Part shown: positions 1 through 7,235 of the stretch, one piece after another
Layout of the letters: the number at the start of each line of letters is the position of its first letter
Numbering within the stretch: position 1 is the stretch's first letter
Origin: JAZKIX01 sp040384645
GTDB taxonomy: Bacteria; Pseudomonadota; Gammaproteobacteria; Burkholderiales; Burkholderiaceae_D
Length of the DNA stretch: 16,352 nucleotides
NCBI GenBank assembly: GCA_040384645.1
Contig: JAZKIX010000147.1
Location: forward strand, 1 to 16,352
Direction: 5' to 3'
Made by a program: the position numbers and the translations under genes
Notes under the pieces: model-generated
What the model was told of the DNA's origin: nothing
The model's input: only the letters and a program-made list of their open reading frames with translations
Database searches by the model: none

Positions 1-385
1 GCAATGCGTCCGGTAACCGAACCGATTTTTCTGCTTGGAAATTGACCCAGACCACTTTTGCACCCGCTTCTGCGCATAAAACTTCAGGGATATCGAGACG
101 CCTGATTTCATGCAGCGTTTCAAAGCTCGAACGACCAACTACACCGACAAAAGTCAGCACTTCAATCTCGCCGGGGAATTTTAACTGTCGCAAGAAAGCG
201 CAATGCGCGTTGACGATGACTGGCCCTTCTCCATCGGGTTTAGGCATAAAGCCAAGATCGATAAACCAGTCGATCCGCGCCTGTTCGATGTATCGAAAAT
301 AGACTGTATTGTTGACATGGCCCATCGCATCCATATCGCCCCATCGAATCGGCATTTGCGAACGGTGAACCAGCTTCTTTGTCAT
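1..385 (-). CDS. Acyl-CoA thioesterase, hot-dog fold (4HBT/YbgC-FadM type), C-terminus cut by window edge
   Basis: This is a probable thioesterase that hydrolyses acyl-CoA thioesters in the cytoplasm. The 128 visible residues begin with the signature of the 4-hydroxybenzoyl-CoA thioesterase/YbgC family: RWGDMDAMGHVNN at about residues 14-26, where Asp17 is the expected catalytic acid, followed by YFRYIEQAR. The middle (about 57-90) fits the beta-strand core. Family members are usually 130-150 residues, so only a short C-terminal piece is missing beyond position 1. The ATG at 385 overlaps the TGA of the upstream dehydrogenase in an ATGA arrangement, so the two are translationally coupled and probably work on related acyl substrates. 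The true substrate cannot be read from sequence. The family call is secure; the specific function is inference. Confidence 0.88.
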   Translation of the reverse strand, partial: MTKKLVHRSQMPIRWGDMDAMGHVNNTVYFRYIEQARIDWFIDLGFMPKPDGEGPVIVNAHCAFLRQLKFPGEIEVLTFVGVVGRSSFETLHEIRRLDIPEVLCAEAGAKVVWVNFQAEKSVRLPDAL

Positions 386-1158
386 TGCGCGCTCATCCCA
401 TCGTCGGCGGTGATAATCGCGCCGTTGAGAAAATGCGATTCTTCTGACGCCAGCAATAACAGCAAACCATCCAGGTCTTCGGGCTTGCCGGTACGTTTGC
501 GCGGCAAGGTATTCACCAGTTTTTGCCCTTGTTCGCTGGCAAAATAATCGTCGTTGATATCGGTCGTAATATAACCGGGGCAAATCGCATTGACATTGAT
601 GCCGTGTTTGCCCCATTCAACCGCCATCGCCTTGGTCATCTGTACTACCGCGGCCTTGCTCATGCAATAAATGCCAAATTGCGGCTGAACCCGCAAGCCG
701 GCAACCGAGGCGATATTGATGATGCGGTGCTGTTTTTTAGGGTCGCCCTTGGCGCGCGCGATCATGCGTTTGGCCGCTTCTTGCGCCACAAAAAATGCGC
801 CGCGCTGATTTGTATCCATTACAAAAGCATAATCATCCGGCGTCACATCGACCAGGCGCTGCGTAGTGGACACGCCAGAATTATTGACCAGAATATCGAT
901 TGGGCCGGCTTCCGTTTCGGCATGGGCGATTGCGGATTTGATACTGGCATAGTCGGTGACATCCAGCGCCACCACATGCGCCGCGCCGCCTTCGGCTTCG
1001 ATCTCGGCGCGTAGTTCTTTCAAGCGTTCGGTGCGGCGCGAGGCCAGCACCACTTGCGCACCGGCTTGCGCCAGGATTTTGGCAAAACGCGCGCCCAAAC
1101 CGCTCGATGCACCGGTGACCAGGGCAATTTTCCCCTCAAAATTGACTTCGATACCCAC
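382..1158 (-). CDS. Short-chain dehydrogenase/reductase (classical SDR), 258 aa
   Basis: This is an NAD(P)-dependent oxidoreductase of the classical SDR family, probably cytoplasmic. The Rossmann cofactor motif TGASSGLG is at residues 15-22, and NNSG (a variant of the usual NNAG) is at 92-95. The catalytic residues are Ser151, Tyr164 and Lys168 (YCMSK), followed by the CPGYI segment at about 193-197. Length is typical of the family. Arg41-Arg42 after the second strand hints at NADP(H) preference, which is inference. The start codon is GTG at 1158, supported by an AAGGGGA ribosome site 4 nt upstream; no ATG gives a better N-terminus. It overlaps the thioesterase gene by 4 nt and is divergent from ETF-QO, which suggests a role in acyl-CoA or hydroxyacyl metabolism. 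The substrate is unknown, and 3-oxoacyl reductase or hydroxyacyl-CoA dehydrogenase activity are both possible. Confidence 0.92.
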   Translation of the reverse strand: MGIEVNFEGKIALVTGASSGLGARFAKILAQAGAQVVLASRRTERLKELRAEIEAEGGAAHVVALDVTDYASIKSAIAHAETEAGPIDILVNNSGVSTTQRLVDVTPDDYAFVMDTNQRGAFFVAQEAAKRMIARAKGDPKKQHRIINIASVAGLRVQPQFGIYCMSKAAVVQMTKAMAVEWGKHGINVNAICPGYITTDINDDYFASEQGQKLVNTLPRKRTGKPEDLDGLLLLLASEESHFLNGAIITADDGMSAQ

Positions 1159-1162
1159 GTTT

Positions 1163-1169
1163 TCCCCTT
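1163..1169 (-). promoter_or_regulatory. Ribosome binding site deciding the GTG start of the SDR gene
   Basis: On the minus strand AAGGGGA lies 4 nt before the GTG at 1158. It is the only good Shine-Dalgarno match near the N-terminus and supports the non-ATG start. Confidence 0.6.
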
Positions 1170-1182
1170 TTTATGCTTTTTC

Positions 1183-1198
1183 ATAGCAGGCTTGCTAT
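1183..1198. repeat. Perfect 6-bp inverted repeat in the divergent intergenic region
   Basis: ATAGCA and TGCTAT arms are separated by GGCT. The repeat lies 25-40 nt upstream of the SDR start codon and about 120 nt upstream of ETF-QO. It could be an operator for the SDR-thioesterase unit or a small hairpin in its 5' leader. Six base pairs can arise by chance, so the call is weak. The rest of the 161-bp gap (1159-1319) shows no other clear element apart from the promoter candidate near ETF-QO. Confidence 0.3.
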
Positions 1199-1270
1199 TT
1201 TCACAGACGGTATGATTACATGAAAACGCCAAGTTTAGAGCGTGCAGCCTAGCATTCCTTGGCAAAATCC

Positions 1271-1298
1271 CCGACAATTAGCACACTCGTTCGATAAT
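1271..1298 (+). promoter_or_regulatory. Possible sigma-70 promoter for ETF-QO
   Basis: CCGACA (1271-1276) resembles the -35 box at 4 of 6 positions and GATAAT (1293-1298) resembles the -10 box at 5 of 6, with a 16-bp spacer. Transcription would begin around 1305, leaving a very short leader that still holds the GGTGA ribosome site at 1308-1312. The match is only by eye and the short leader counts against it. Confidence 0.25.
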
Positions 1299-1319
1299 TA
1301 CATTTACGGTGATAAAACC

Positions 1320-3008
1320 ATGACGCATAGCCCCACGCCAGACCTTCTTGAGCAATACGGATCGCGCGAAACGATGGAATACGACGTCGTCATCGTCGGG
1401 GCCGGACCGGCAGGACTGGCAGCGGCCATCAAGCTGAAACAGCGTGCGTTGGAAAGTGGTAGCGAGGTCTCAATCTGCGTGTTGGAAAAAGGTGGCGCCC
1501 TCGGTGCCCACATCCTTTCTGGCGCCGTGATGGATCCTGGGGCCCTTACCGAGTTGCTACCGAATTGGAAAGATTCCGGCGCCCCTTTAAATACGCCGGT
1601 CAGCGAAGACCGGGTTTTAATACTGACGGAAACCAAAGCATACAAAGTACCAAACTGGGCACTAGGCATGATGAGTTGCATGCAAAATCACGGCAACTAC
1701 GTCATCTCACTGGGCAGTGTGGTGCGCTGGATGGGCGAACAGGCAGAAGCCTTGGGCGTCGAAATATTCCCCGGCTTTCCAGCTGCAGAAATACTGTACA
1801 ACGATGATGGGTCGGTCAAGGGCGTTGCGACGGGCAATATGGGGGTGGATCGTCATGGCAAGCCAACTTCATCGTTCCAATTGGGTATGGAACTGCACGG
1901 CAAATACACTTTGTTTGCTGAAGGCGCGCGCGGTCATTTGGGAAAACAATTGATCGAACGATTCGATCTGAGCAAAGGTAAAGATCCGCAAAAATACAGT
2001 CTCGGCATCAAGGAGCTATGGGAAATCGATCCGAAATTGCATCAGCCGGGGCTGGTCATTCACAGCACAGGCTGGCCGCTCGATAACGACACAGTGGGCG
2101 GATCGTTTCTCTACCATATGGAGAACAATCAAGTGATGGTCGGCTATGTAGTCAGCTTGGACTATCAAAATCCGTACCTGTCACCATACGAAGAATTCCA
2201 GCGTTACAAAACACATCCTGAAATCCGCAAATTTTTTGAGGGCGGCAAACGTATCTCTTACGGCGCGCGCGCAATCACTGCAGGCGGCCTGCAATCTTTG
2301 CCAAAATTCACTTTTGCAGGTGGCGCACTCCTCGGCTGCGATGCCGGGTTTCTCAATATGAGCCGAATCAAGGGCAGCCACGCGGCGATTAAGTCGGGCA
2401 TGCTGGCAGCAGACGCCGCATTCGATGCGCTGGCGGCGAAACGGCAGCACGACGCGCTCGATGCGTACGCCACCGCATTTGAAAAATCATGGTTGCACGA
2501 AGAGCTGCATGTGGCACGCAATTTCAAACCGTGGCTGGGCAAAGGTTTTTATTTCGGCACCATGATGGCAGGGATCGATCAAGTGCTGTTCCGTGGCAAG
2601 GCGCCGTGGACTTTGCGTCATCACCACGCCGATCACGCGTGCTTGCAATCGGCCGCCAATAGCCAGCCTATCGTTTACCCTAAGCCGGATGGAAAGTTGA
2701 CCTTCGACCGGCTGTCGTCAGTATTCATCTCGAACACAAACCACGCAGAAGATCAGCCGATTCATTTGACGTTGAAAGATGCAAGCATCCCCGTCAGCTT
2801 GAATCTCGCTCAATATGCCGGACCGGAAGCGCGCTATTGCCCGGCTGGTGTGTATGAGTTTGTGAAATCGGAAGACGGCAACGAGCGGCTACAGATCAAT
2901 GCCCAAAATTGCGTGCATTGTAAAACCTGCGATATCAAAGACCCAAGCCAAAACATCGTATGGGTCACACCGGAGGGCGGTGGCGGGCCGAATTATCCGA
3001 ATATGTAA
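1320..3008 (+). CDS. Electron-transfer flavoprotein:ubiquinone oxidoreductase (ETF-QO), 562 aa
   Basis: ETF-QO takes electrons from reduced electron-transfer flavoprotein, which is loaded by acyl-CoA and related dehydrogenases, and passes them to ubiquinone at the inner membrane. The FAD motif GAGPAG is at residues 27-32. The C-terminal part is very close to the human enzyme as I remember it: PWTLRHHHADH, NTNHAEDQPIHLTL and RYCPAGVYEF. The [4Fe-4S] ligands are Cys507, Cys531, Cys534 and Cys537, the last three in NCVHCKTCDIKDP. The ATG at 1320 is chosen over an in-frame start at 1242 because it has a GGTGA site 7 nt upstream and gives the family's usual N-terminus; the longer reading would also cover the likely promoter. 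The gene is divergent from the SDR-thioesterase pair and converges on the NUDIX gene. The etfA and etfB partner genes are not in the window. Confidence 0.97.
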   Translation: MTHSPTPDLLEQYGSRETMEYDVVIVGAGPAGLAAAIKLKQRALESGSEVSICVLEKGGALGAHILSGAVMDPGALTELLPNWKDSGAPLNTPVSEDRVLILTETKAYKVPNWALGMMSCMQNHGNYVISLGSVVRWMGEQAEALGVEIFPGFPAAEILYNDDGSVKGVATGNMGVDRHGKPTSSFQLGMELHGKYTLFAEGARGHLGKQLIERFDLSKGKDPQKYSLGIKELWEIDPKLHQPGLVIHSTGWPLDNDTVGGSFLYHMENNQVMVGYVVSLDYQNPYLSPYEEFQRYKTHPEIRKFFEGGKRISYGARAITAGGLQSLPKFTFAGGALLGCDAGFLNMSRIKGSHAAIKSGMLAADAAFDALAAKRQHDALDAYATAFEKSWLHEELHVARNFKPWLGKGFYFGTMMAGIDQVLFRGKAPWTLRHHHADHACLQSAANSQPIVYPKPDGKLTFDRLSSVFISNTNHAEDQPIHLTLKDASIPVSLNLAQYAGPEARYCPAGVYEFVKSEDGNERLQINAQNCVHCKTCDIKDPSQNIVWVTPEGGGGPNYPNM

Positions 3009-3095
3009 CGCTTCGGGATATGGATTTACCTTCTACCGATTCCAATAATAGGGGGTATAACAAGAAATAGTGCCTTACCCGCACGTTTTTATTGG

Positions 3096-3136
3096 GCCTT
3101 TAAATATACTGGTGGCAGTATATTTAAAGGCTTTTT
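3096..3136 (+). terminator. Rho-independent terminator after ETF-QO
   Basis: A perfect 16-bp stem (arms 3096-3111 and 3116-3131) with a GTGG loop is followed by TTTTT at 3132-3136. It lies 87 nt past the ETF-QO stop codon. The stem is AT-rich in the middle with a GC base (GCC/GGC). Read on the minus strand it is followed by CCAATAAAAA, with no U-tract, so it should terminate ETF-QO efficiently and the opposing NUDIX/nuo transcript poorly, if at all. The rest of the convergent gap (3009-3181) shows nothing else clear. Confidence 0.82.
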
Positions 3137-3181
3137 CATCGTTTTACGACTATCGCCTTGCGTTCAAAACGCTCAAAAATT

Positions 3182-3745
3182 TTATTTGCGATCAGGACGC
3201 CATTGTCCCGAGCAGATTTTATCAAGCCAGAACGCCCCAATCACGGTCTTGACGTCGGTAATTGCGCCCTCGCGGACCCATTCCAATACTTCCGGCAAGG
3301 TGGCGCTAATGGTCTCTAAAAATTCACCTTCGTCCAGCTTGCTCACCCCTGCGCTCAAGCCACGGGCGAGAAAAATATCGAGATGCTCGTCGGAATACGC
3401 GATAGCGTTATGAATGGTGCAGACGAATTGCCAGTCACTGGCGCTATACCCAGTTTCTTCCAGCAACTCGCGCTGAGCGCAGGCGAGTGAATCTTCGTTT
3501 GGATCGATTTTTCCGGCTGGAAATTCGATGAACACCCGATCCAGTGGATATCGGAACTGGCGCTCCAACAAGACCGTGCCGTCGTCAAATAACGGCAGGA
3601 TAACCACGGCGCCAGGATGATGAATGAATTCGCGCGCCGTTATTTTGCCATCTGGCAAACGAACCTGATCTTTTTGCACTTTTAAAAAGCTGCCGTCATA
3701 CACCTTTTCTCCATCAATTTTGAATTCTCTGAGGTGTAAATCCAT
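3182..3745 (-). CDS. nudF: NUDIX hydrolase, ADP-ribose pyrophosphatase-like, 187 aa
   Basis: This is a cytoplasmic NUDIX hydrolase, most likely cleaving ADP-ribose or a related nucleotide sugar to AMP and a phosphosugar. The Nudix box is complete: Gly78, Glu84, Arg92-Glu93, Glu96-Glu97 and Gly99-Tyr100 fit GX5EX7REUXEEXGU exactly. The preceding segment (PGAVVILPLFDDGTVLLERQFRYP, about 44-67) and an FPAGKID motif are typical of the ADP-ribose pyrophosphatase branch. I chose the ATG at 3745, which gives the usual family N-terminus. A TTG at 3772 would add nine residues; neither has a strong ribosome site. The gene is the last of the minus-strand run, 137 nt after the DUF2818 gene, and may be cotranscribed with nuo. 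The symbol and exact substrate are inferred from family resemblance. Confidence 0.88.
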   Translation of the reverse strand: MDLHLREFKIDGEKVYDGSFLKVQKDQVRLPDGKITAREFIHHPGAVVILPLFDDGTVLLERQFRYPLDRVFIEFPAGKIDPNEDSLACAQRELLEETGYSASDWQFVCTIHNAIAYSDEHLDIFLARGLSAGVSKLDEGEFLETISATLPEVLEWVREGAITDVKTVIGAFWLDKICSGQWRPDRK

Positions 3746-3800
3746 GGCATTGTTTAAAAACGTTTGATTCAAAGCGGGACTGGAGAAGGTGCAATCGGCC

Positions 3801-3841
3801 CAGAGAGAAATAGTACCGAAAAATGAAATTGATACTCTCTG
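3801..3841. repeat. Inverted repeat between the DUF2818 and NUDIX genes
   Basis: CAGAGAG (3801-3807) and CTCTCTG (3835-3841) are perfect 7-bp arms about 27 nt apart, and two further pairs can form across a bulge. The structure sits in the 137-nt gap ahead of the NUDIX gene. It could be an RNA structure or processing site in an extended nuo transcript, or chance. No T-run follows on either strand, so it is not an intrinsic terminator. Confidence 0.3.
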
Positions 3842-3882
3842 AAATAGACCATTCCAGAAGACAATATATGGGGACGATTTAG

Positions 3883-4200
3883 TTAGCTGTACTGTTTACG
3901 CAAATACCGAAAAACGAAACCGGGAAATGCCAATACGACAAATAGAAAAATTGTAATCGCGTAAAACTCCCAAGTTTGGGCAAAGACATTGCCTGCCCTA
4001 GATTCAAGCAACATGGCTAGGCCGCCAATCAAGAGATACATCAAAAACCACTCTAGCAAATGAAGCAAAAATGGCTTTCTATGTGGTACGGATGTCCTCT
4101 GATACGGAATGCACGCAAGAATTCGACTATTTGCGAATGGTAGATTGGCTGCCAGTACCGCCAATAAAATTACGCACCAACTGGAAAGTGATCCATCCAT
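3883..4200 (-). CDS. DUF2818-type small membrane protein at the end of the nuo operon, 105 aa
   Basis: This small integral membrane protein has no established function. Three hydrophobic helices are visible at about residues 8-22, 43-65 and 79-97. A basic loop (QRTSVPHRK, 34-42) lies between the first two and a basic end (RYLRKQ) follows the third. Conserved-looking features are AANLPF at the end of helix 1, LLESRAG after helix 2, WEFYA, and LAFPGF in helix 3. This pattern matches the DUF2818 family, which I recall directly downstream of nuoN in many Burkholderiales. The ATG at 4200 is chosen: it lies 14 nt after the nuoN stop, whereas a longer reading from 4251 would run back into nuoN and add a non-family N-terminus. 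No clear ribosome site precedes it, so coupling to nuoN is likely. A role in complex I assembly or stability is inferred from position only. Confidence 0.82.
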   Translation of the reverse strand: MDGSLSSWCVILLAVLAANLPFANSRILACIPYQRTSVPHRKPFLLHLLEWFLMYLLIGGLAMLLESRAGNVFAQTWEFYAITIFLFVVLAFPGFVFRYLRKQYS

Positions 4201-4214
4201 TGCAATGGGAAAAC

Positions 4215-5699
4215 TTAGGAAGCCAAGGTATTTTTGATCGCATTGAAGCATGCGTTCATCAAAAATCCAGGCATAAGGCCAAGCAAGACCACGGCTGCGC
4301 CATTGATACTTAGGGCAACCCGCATATCAGTATTGACGATAATTTTGGCATTATCGGCTGGTTCATCGAAGTACATCATCTTCACCACACGTAAATAGTA
4401 GAACGCACCGATCAATGACAACAACACTGCGACCACGGCCAGCCAGACTTGGTGGGTACCTAGAACCGCCTCAAGCACTGAAAACTTGGCATAAAAGCCC
4501 ATCATCGGCGGCAAACCGGCGAGCGAGAACATCAGTAACAACATCACCAATGCGAACCATGGGCTACGTTGATTGAGACCCTTGAAATCGTCCAGCGTCT
4601 CGGCTTCAAATCCAACCCGCGCCAGCAACATGATGACGCCGAACGTGCCCAAGGTAGTCAAGACATAAGTGATGGAATAGAACATCGAGGCGCTATAGGC
4701 ATTGGCTGCCCCGGCCGCACTGCCATTGGTCACGCCAGACAACAATCCCAGCAACATGAATCCCATTTGTGCAATGGTTGAATACGCCAGCATCCGCTTC
4801 AAATTTGTTTGTGCAATCGCAGTGATATTGCCAATTGCCATCGACAGCACTGCCAGCACCAGGATCATTTGCTGCCAATCAACCGCCAGCGGCATCAATC
4901 CTTCGACCAGCAAGCGTATGCAAATCGCAAACGCAGCCAACTTAGGCGCGCCGCCAAGCAGTAAGGTTACCGAAGTCGGCGCTCCTTGATATACATCTGG
5001 CACCCACATGTGAAATGGCACAACCCCCAGTTTGAATGCAAGACCAGCCACCAAAAATACCAAGCCAAAGATCAAGATGGTCTTATTTACCGAACCAAAA
5101 GCAGCCGCTTTTGCTACTTCGGTCAAATCAAGCGAACCCGTGGCGCCATACAACATCGATATGCCATATAAAAGGAAACCGGAAGCCAAGGCGCCAAGAA
5201 TGAAATACTTCATCGCCGCTTCGGTCGAAACCTGATGTTCGCGGCGCAAAGCGACCAAGGCATATAAGGACAAGGACATCAGTTCAAGTCCCAGATAAAT
5301 GATCAAGAAATTATTGCCTGAGATCATCACCATTTGACCCAGTAAGGCAAACAAAGCCAACGGGTAAAACTCGCCACCTAATTTGTCGCCCACCATGCCG
5401 CGATCACTCACATATTGGCGTGAATAGACCAAGGTCAATCCCACAGCCAGATACGAAAACAACTTGAGCAATGTCGACATCGGGTCTGAAACGAACATAT
5501 TGTTGAAGGTATATGTCGTCGTCACGGAATTGAGATCCACCATGCTCAGCGCAGCACATCCCAGCAAAGCGGCAATTGACAATCTATAAGTGATGTAGCG
5601 CTTTTCGTCGGGCAAAAACATGTCAACAAGCAAAATCAAACTTGCCGACACAAGCAGGAATATTTCTGGCAAAACCGGAATCAGGTTGATGTTATTCAT
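4215..5699 (-). CDS. nuoN: NADH-quinone oxidoreductase subunit N, 494 aa
   Basis: NuoN is one of the three antiporter-like proton-pumping subunits of the complex I membrane arm and the one nearest the quinone end. The protein is hydrophobic throughout, with about 14 helices expected. Key charged residues of the pump channel are present: Glu139 in GLELMSLSLYAL, Lys223 in AFKLGVVPFHMWVPD, Lys253 in GGAPKLAAF and Lys405 in MGFYAKF. Length is normal. The ATG at 5699 follows the nuoM stop by 23 nt, and no strong Shine-Dalgarno sequence is seen there. The N-terminus MNNINLIPVLPEIFLL is typical of the subunit. Confidence 0.98.
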   Translation of the reverse strand: MNNINLIPVLPEIFLLVSASLILLVDMFLPDEKRYITYRLSIAALLGCAALSMVDLNSVTTTYTFNNMFVSDPMSTLLKLFSYLAVGLTLVYSRQYVSDRGMVGDKLGGEFYPLALFALLGQMVMISGNNFLIIYLGLELMSLSLYALVALRREHQVSTEAAMKYFILGALASGFLLYGISMLYGATGSLDLTEVAKAAAFGSVNKTILIFGLVFLVAGLAFKLGVVPFHMWVPDVYQGAPTSVTLLLGGAPKLAAFAICIRLLVEGLMPLAVDWQQMILVLAVLSMAIGNITAIAQTNLKRMLAYSTIAQMGFMLLGLLSGVTNGSAAGAANAYSASMFYSITYVLTTLGTFGVIMLLARVGFEAETLDDFKGLNQRSPWFALVMLLLMFSLAGLPPMMGFYAKFSVLEAVLGTHQVWLAVVAVLLSLIGAFYYLRVVKMMYFDEPADNAKIIVNTDMRVALSINGAAVVLLGLMPGFLMNACFNAIKNTLAS

Positions 5700-5722
5700 T
5701 GAGACGCCGTAGAGATCCGTTT

Positions 5723-7210
5723 TTAGAATGATTTTGAGATGGCGACATGCTTCAGCAAATCGGCCACGGAAACTTGCATGGTGTCAGTGAAAGGCGCGGG
5801 GTATACACCCATCGCAATCACGGCAATGGCAAGTAATCCCAACATGACAAATTCACGCTTATTGATATCTTGCAGTTGAGCCACATGACCGTTGGCGATT
5901 GCGCCAAACACCACGCGTTTAACCATCCAAAGAGAATAGGCGGCACCAAAAATCAATGCCGTGGCGGCCAACATGCCAATCCAGAAATTAAATTTCACAG
6001 CGCCCAAAATAACCATGAATTCACCGACGAAACCCGACGTCGCTGGCAAACCGCAATTGGCCATCGAAAACAACACGAATAGCGCTGAAAACTTCGGCAT
6101 GGTATTAACCACCCCGCCGTAATCTGCAATTTGGCGCGAGTGCATACGATCATATAAAACGCCAATACACAGAAACATTGCACCCGAAATGAAACCGTGG
6201 GAAATCATTTGGACAATACCACCCTGCACTGCTATGTCGTTAAACATGAAAAAACCTAGCGTCACAAAGCCCATATGTGCGATTGAGGAATAGGCAACCA
6301 GCTTTTTCATATCGGTCTGAACCAAAGCGACTAAACCTATGTAAATCACCGCTATAAGAGACAAGGTGATCATGAAGCCGGAAAGATAATGGCTGGCATC
6401 GGGCGCTATCGGCAAGGAGAAACGCAAGAATCCATATGCGCCAAGTTTCAACATGATCGCAGCCAGTACGACTGAACCACCGGTAGGCGCTTCAACGTGG
6501 GCATCGGGCAACCAGGTATGCACTGGCCACATCGGAACCTTGACCGCGAATGCCATCAAAAACGCAATGAAAATCATGATTTGCGTATTTAGTGGCAATG
6601 GTAATTTATGCCAAACAGCAATCTCAAAACTGCCGGATTTGCTATACAAATACAAAATCGCAACCAAGGTCAATAATGACCCCAACAAGGTGTACAAAAA
6701 GAACTTGAATGAGGCATACACGCGATTTGCGCCGCCCCAAATACCAATGATGATGAACATTGGAATCAAGGTGGCTTCAAAGAATACGTAAAAAAGTAGA
6801 CCATCTTGTGTGCTGAATACACCGATCATCAAGCCTGACAAGATCAGGAAGGCACCAAAATATTGAGAAACCCGACTTTCGATGACTTCCCAGCCAGCGA
6901 TAACCACGATGACTGTAATGAATGCCGTTAACGGCACGAACCAGAGCGAAATACCGTCAATCCCCAGGAAATAGCTAACGTTGAAGCGGCTGAACCATGA
7001 CATTTTTTCGACAAACTGCATACCATGTGCCGCATTATCGAACTGAAAAATCAATGGCAGCGTGACTAGAAACGAGACTATTGCAGCCATCAAGGAAACC
7101 GCACGCACAATGCCAGCGTGCTCGTCGCGACCAAGTGCCAAAACAAATAGCCCGAACAGGATAGGGCACCAAATCGCAAGGCTCAAAAAAGGTAATGTTG
7201 ACTGAATCAT
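5723..7210 (-). CDS. nuoM: NADH-quinone oxidoreductase subunit M, 495 aa
   Basis: NuoM is the middle antiporter-like proton-pumping subunit of the complex I membrane arm, between NuoN and NuoL. The antiporter-family core PMWPVHTWLPDAHVEAPT is at about residues 226-243. Charged residues essential in homologues are conserved: Glu145 in FYVFFEATLIPMF, Lys224 in FAVKVPMWP, Lys255 in IMLKLGAYGF and Glu397 in FVGEFMVILGA. Length is typical. The start at 7210 is preceded by a strikingly A-rich, T-free 25-nt spacer after nuoL. It has only an AAGAAA-type purine run instead of a canonical ribosome site. Confidence 0.98.
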   Translation of the reverse strand: MIQSTLPFLSLAIWCPILFGLFVLALGRDEHAGIVRAVSLMAAIVSFLVTLPLIFQFDNAAHGMQFVEKMSWFSRFNVSYFLGIDGISLWFVPLTAFITVIVVIAGWEVIESRVSQYFGAFLILSGLMIGVFSTQDGLLFYVFFEATLIPMFIIIGIWGGANRVYASFKFFLYTLLGSLLTLVAILYLYSKSGSFEIAVWHKLPLPLNTQIMIFIAFLMAFAVKVPMWPVHTWLPDAHVEAPTGGSVVLAAIMLKLGAYGFLRFSLPIAPDASHYLSGFMITLSLIAVIYIGLVALVQTDMKKLVAYSSIAHMGFVTLGFFMFNDIAVQGGIVQMISHGFISGAMFLCIGVLYDRMHSRQIADYGGVVNTMPKFSALFVLFSMANCGLPATSGFVGEFMVILGAVKFNFWIGMLAATALIFGAAYSLWMVKRVVFGAIANGHVAQLQDINKREFVMLGLLAIAVIAMGVYPAPFTDTMQVSVADLLKHVAISKSF

Positions 7211-7235
7211 GTTTTTTCTTTTGTTTTTCTTGCTG

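Noticed and set aside
523..1014. Plus-strand open frame of 163 codons inside the SDR gene
   Set aside because: It lies wholly antisense to a clear SDR with all its motifs. The translation shows no domain and is explained as a mirror of a real gene. The same holds for the antisense frames along nuoF-nuoN.
1242..1319. Longer N-terminus for ETF-QO (26 extra residues)
   Set aside because: The added residues do not resemble the family N-terminus and would cover the probable promoter and ribosome site. The ATG at 1320 has GGTGA at proper spacing.
3096..3136. Hairpin as terminator for the minus-strand transcript
   Set aside because: On that strand the stem is followed by CCAATAAAAA with no U-tract, so only plus-strand termination is supported.
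3070..3252. Short plus-strand reading frame between ETF-QO and the NUDIX gene
   Set aside because: It runs through the terminator hairpin and into the antisense of the NUDIX gene. It has no recognisable domain or ribosome site.
3746..3772. TTG start for the NUDIX gene
   Set aside because: No ribosome site and no family-like sequence in the extra nine residues. It is kept as an alternative, not preferred.
4201..4251. Upstream start for the DUF2818 gene inside nuoN
   Set aside because: The 17 extra residues come from overlapping nuoN coding sequence and do not match the membrane-protein N-terminus seen from 4200.
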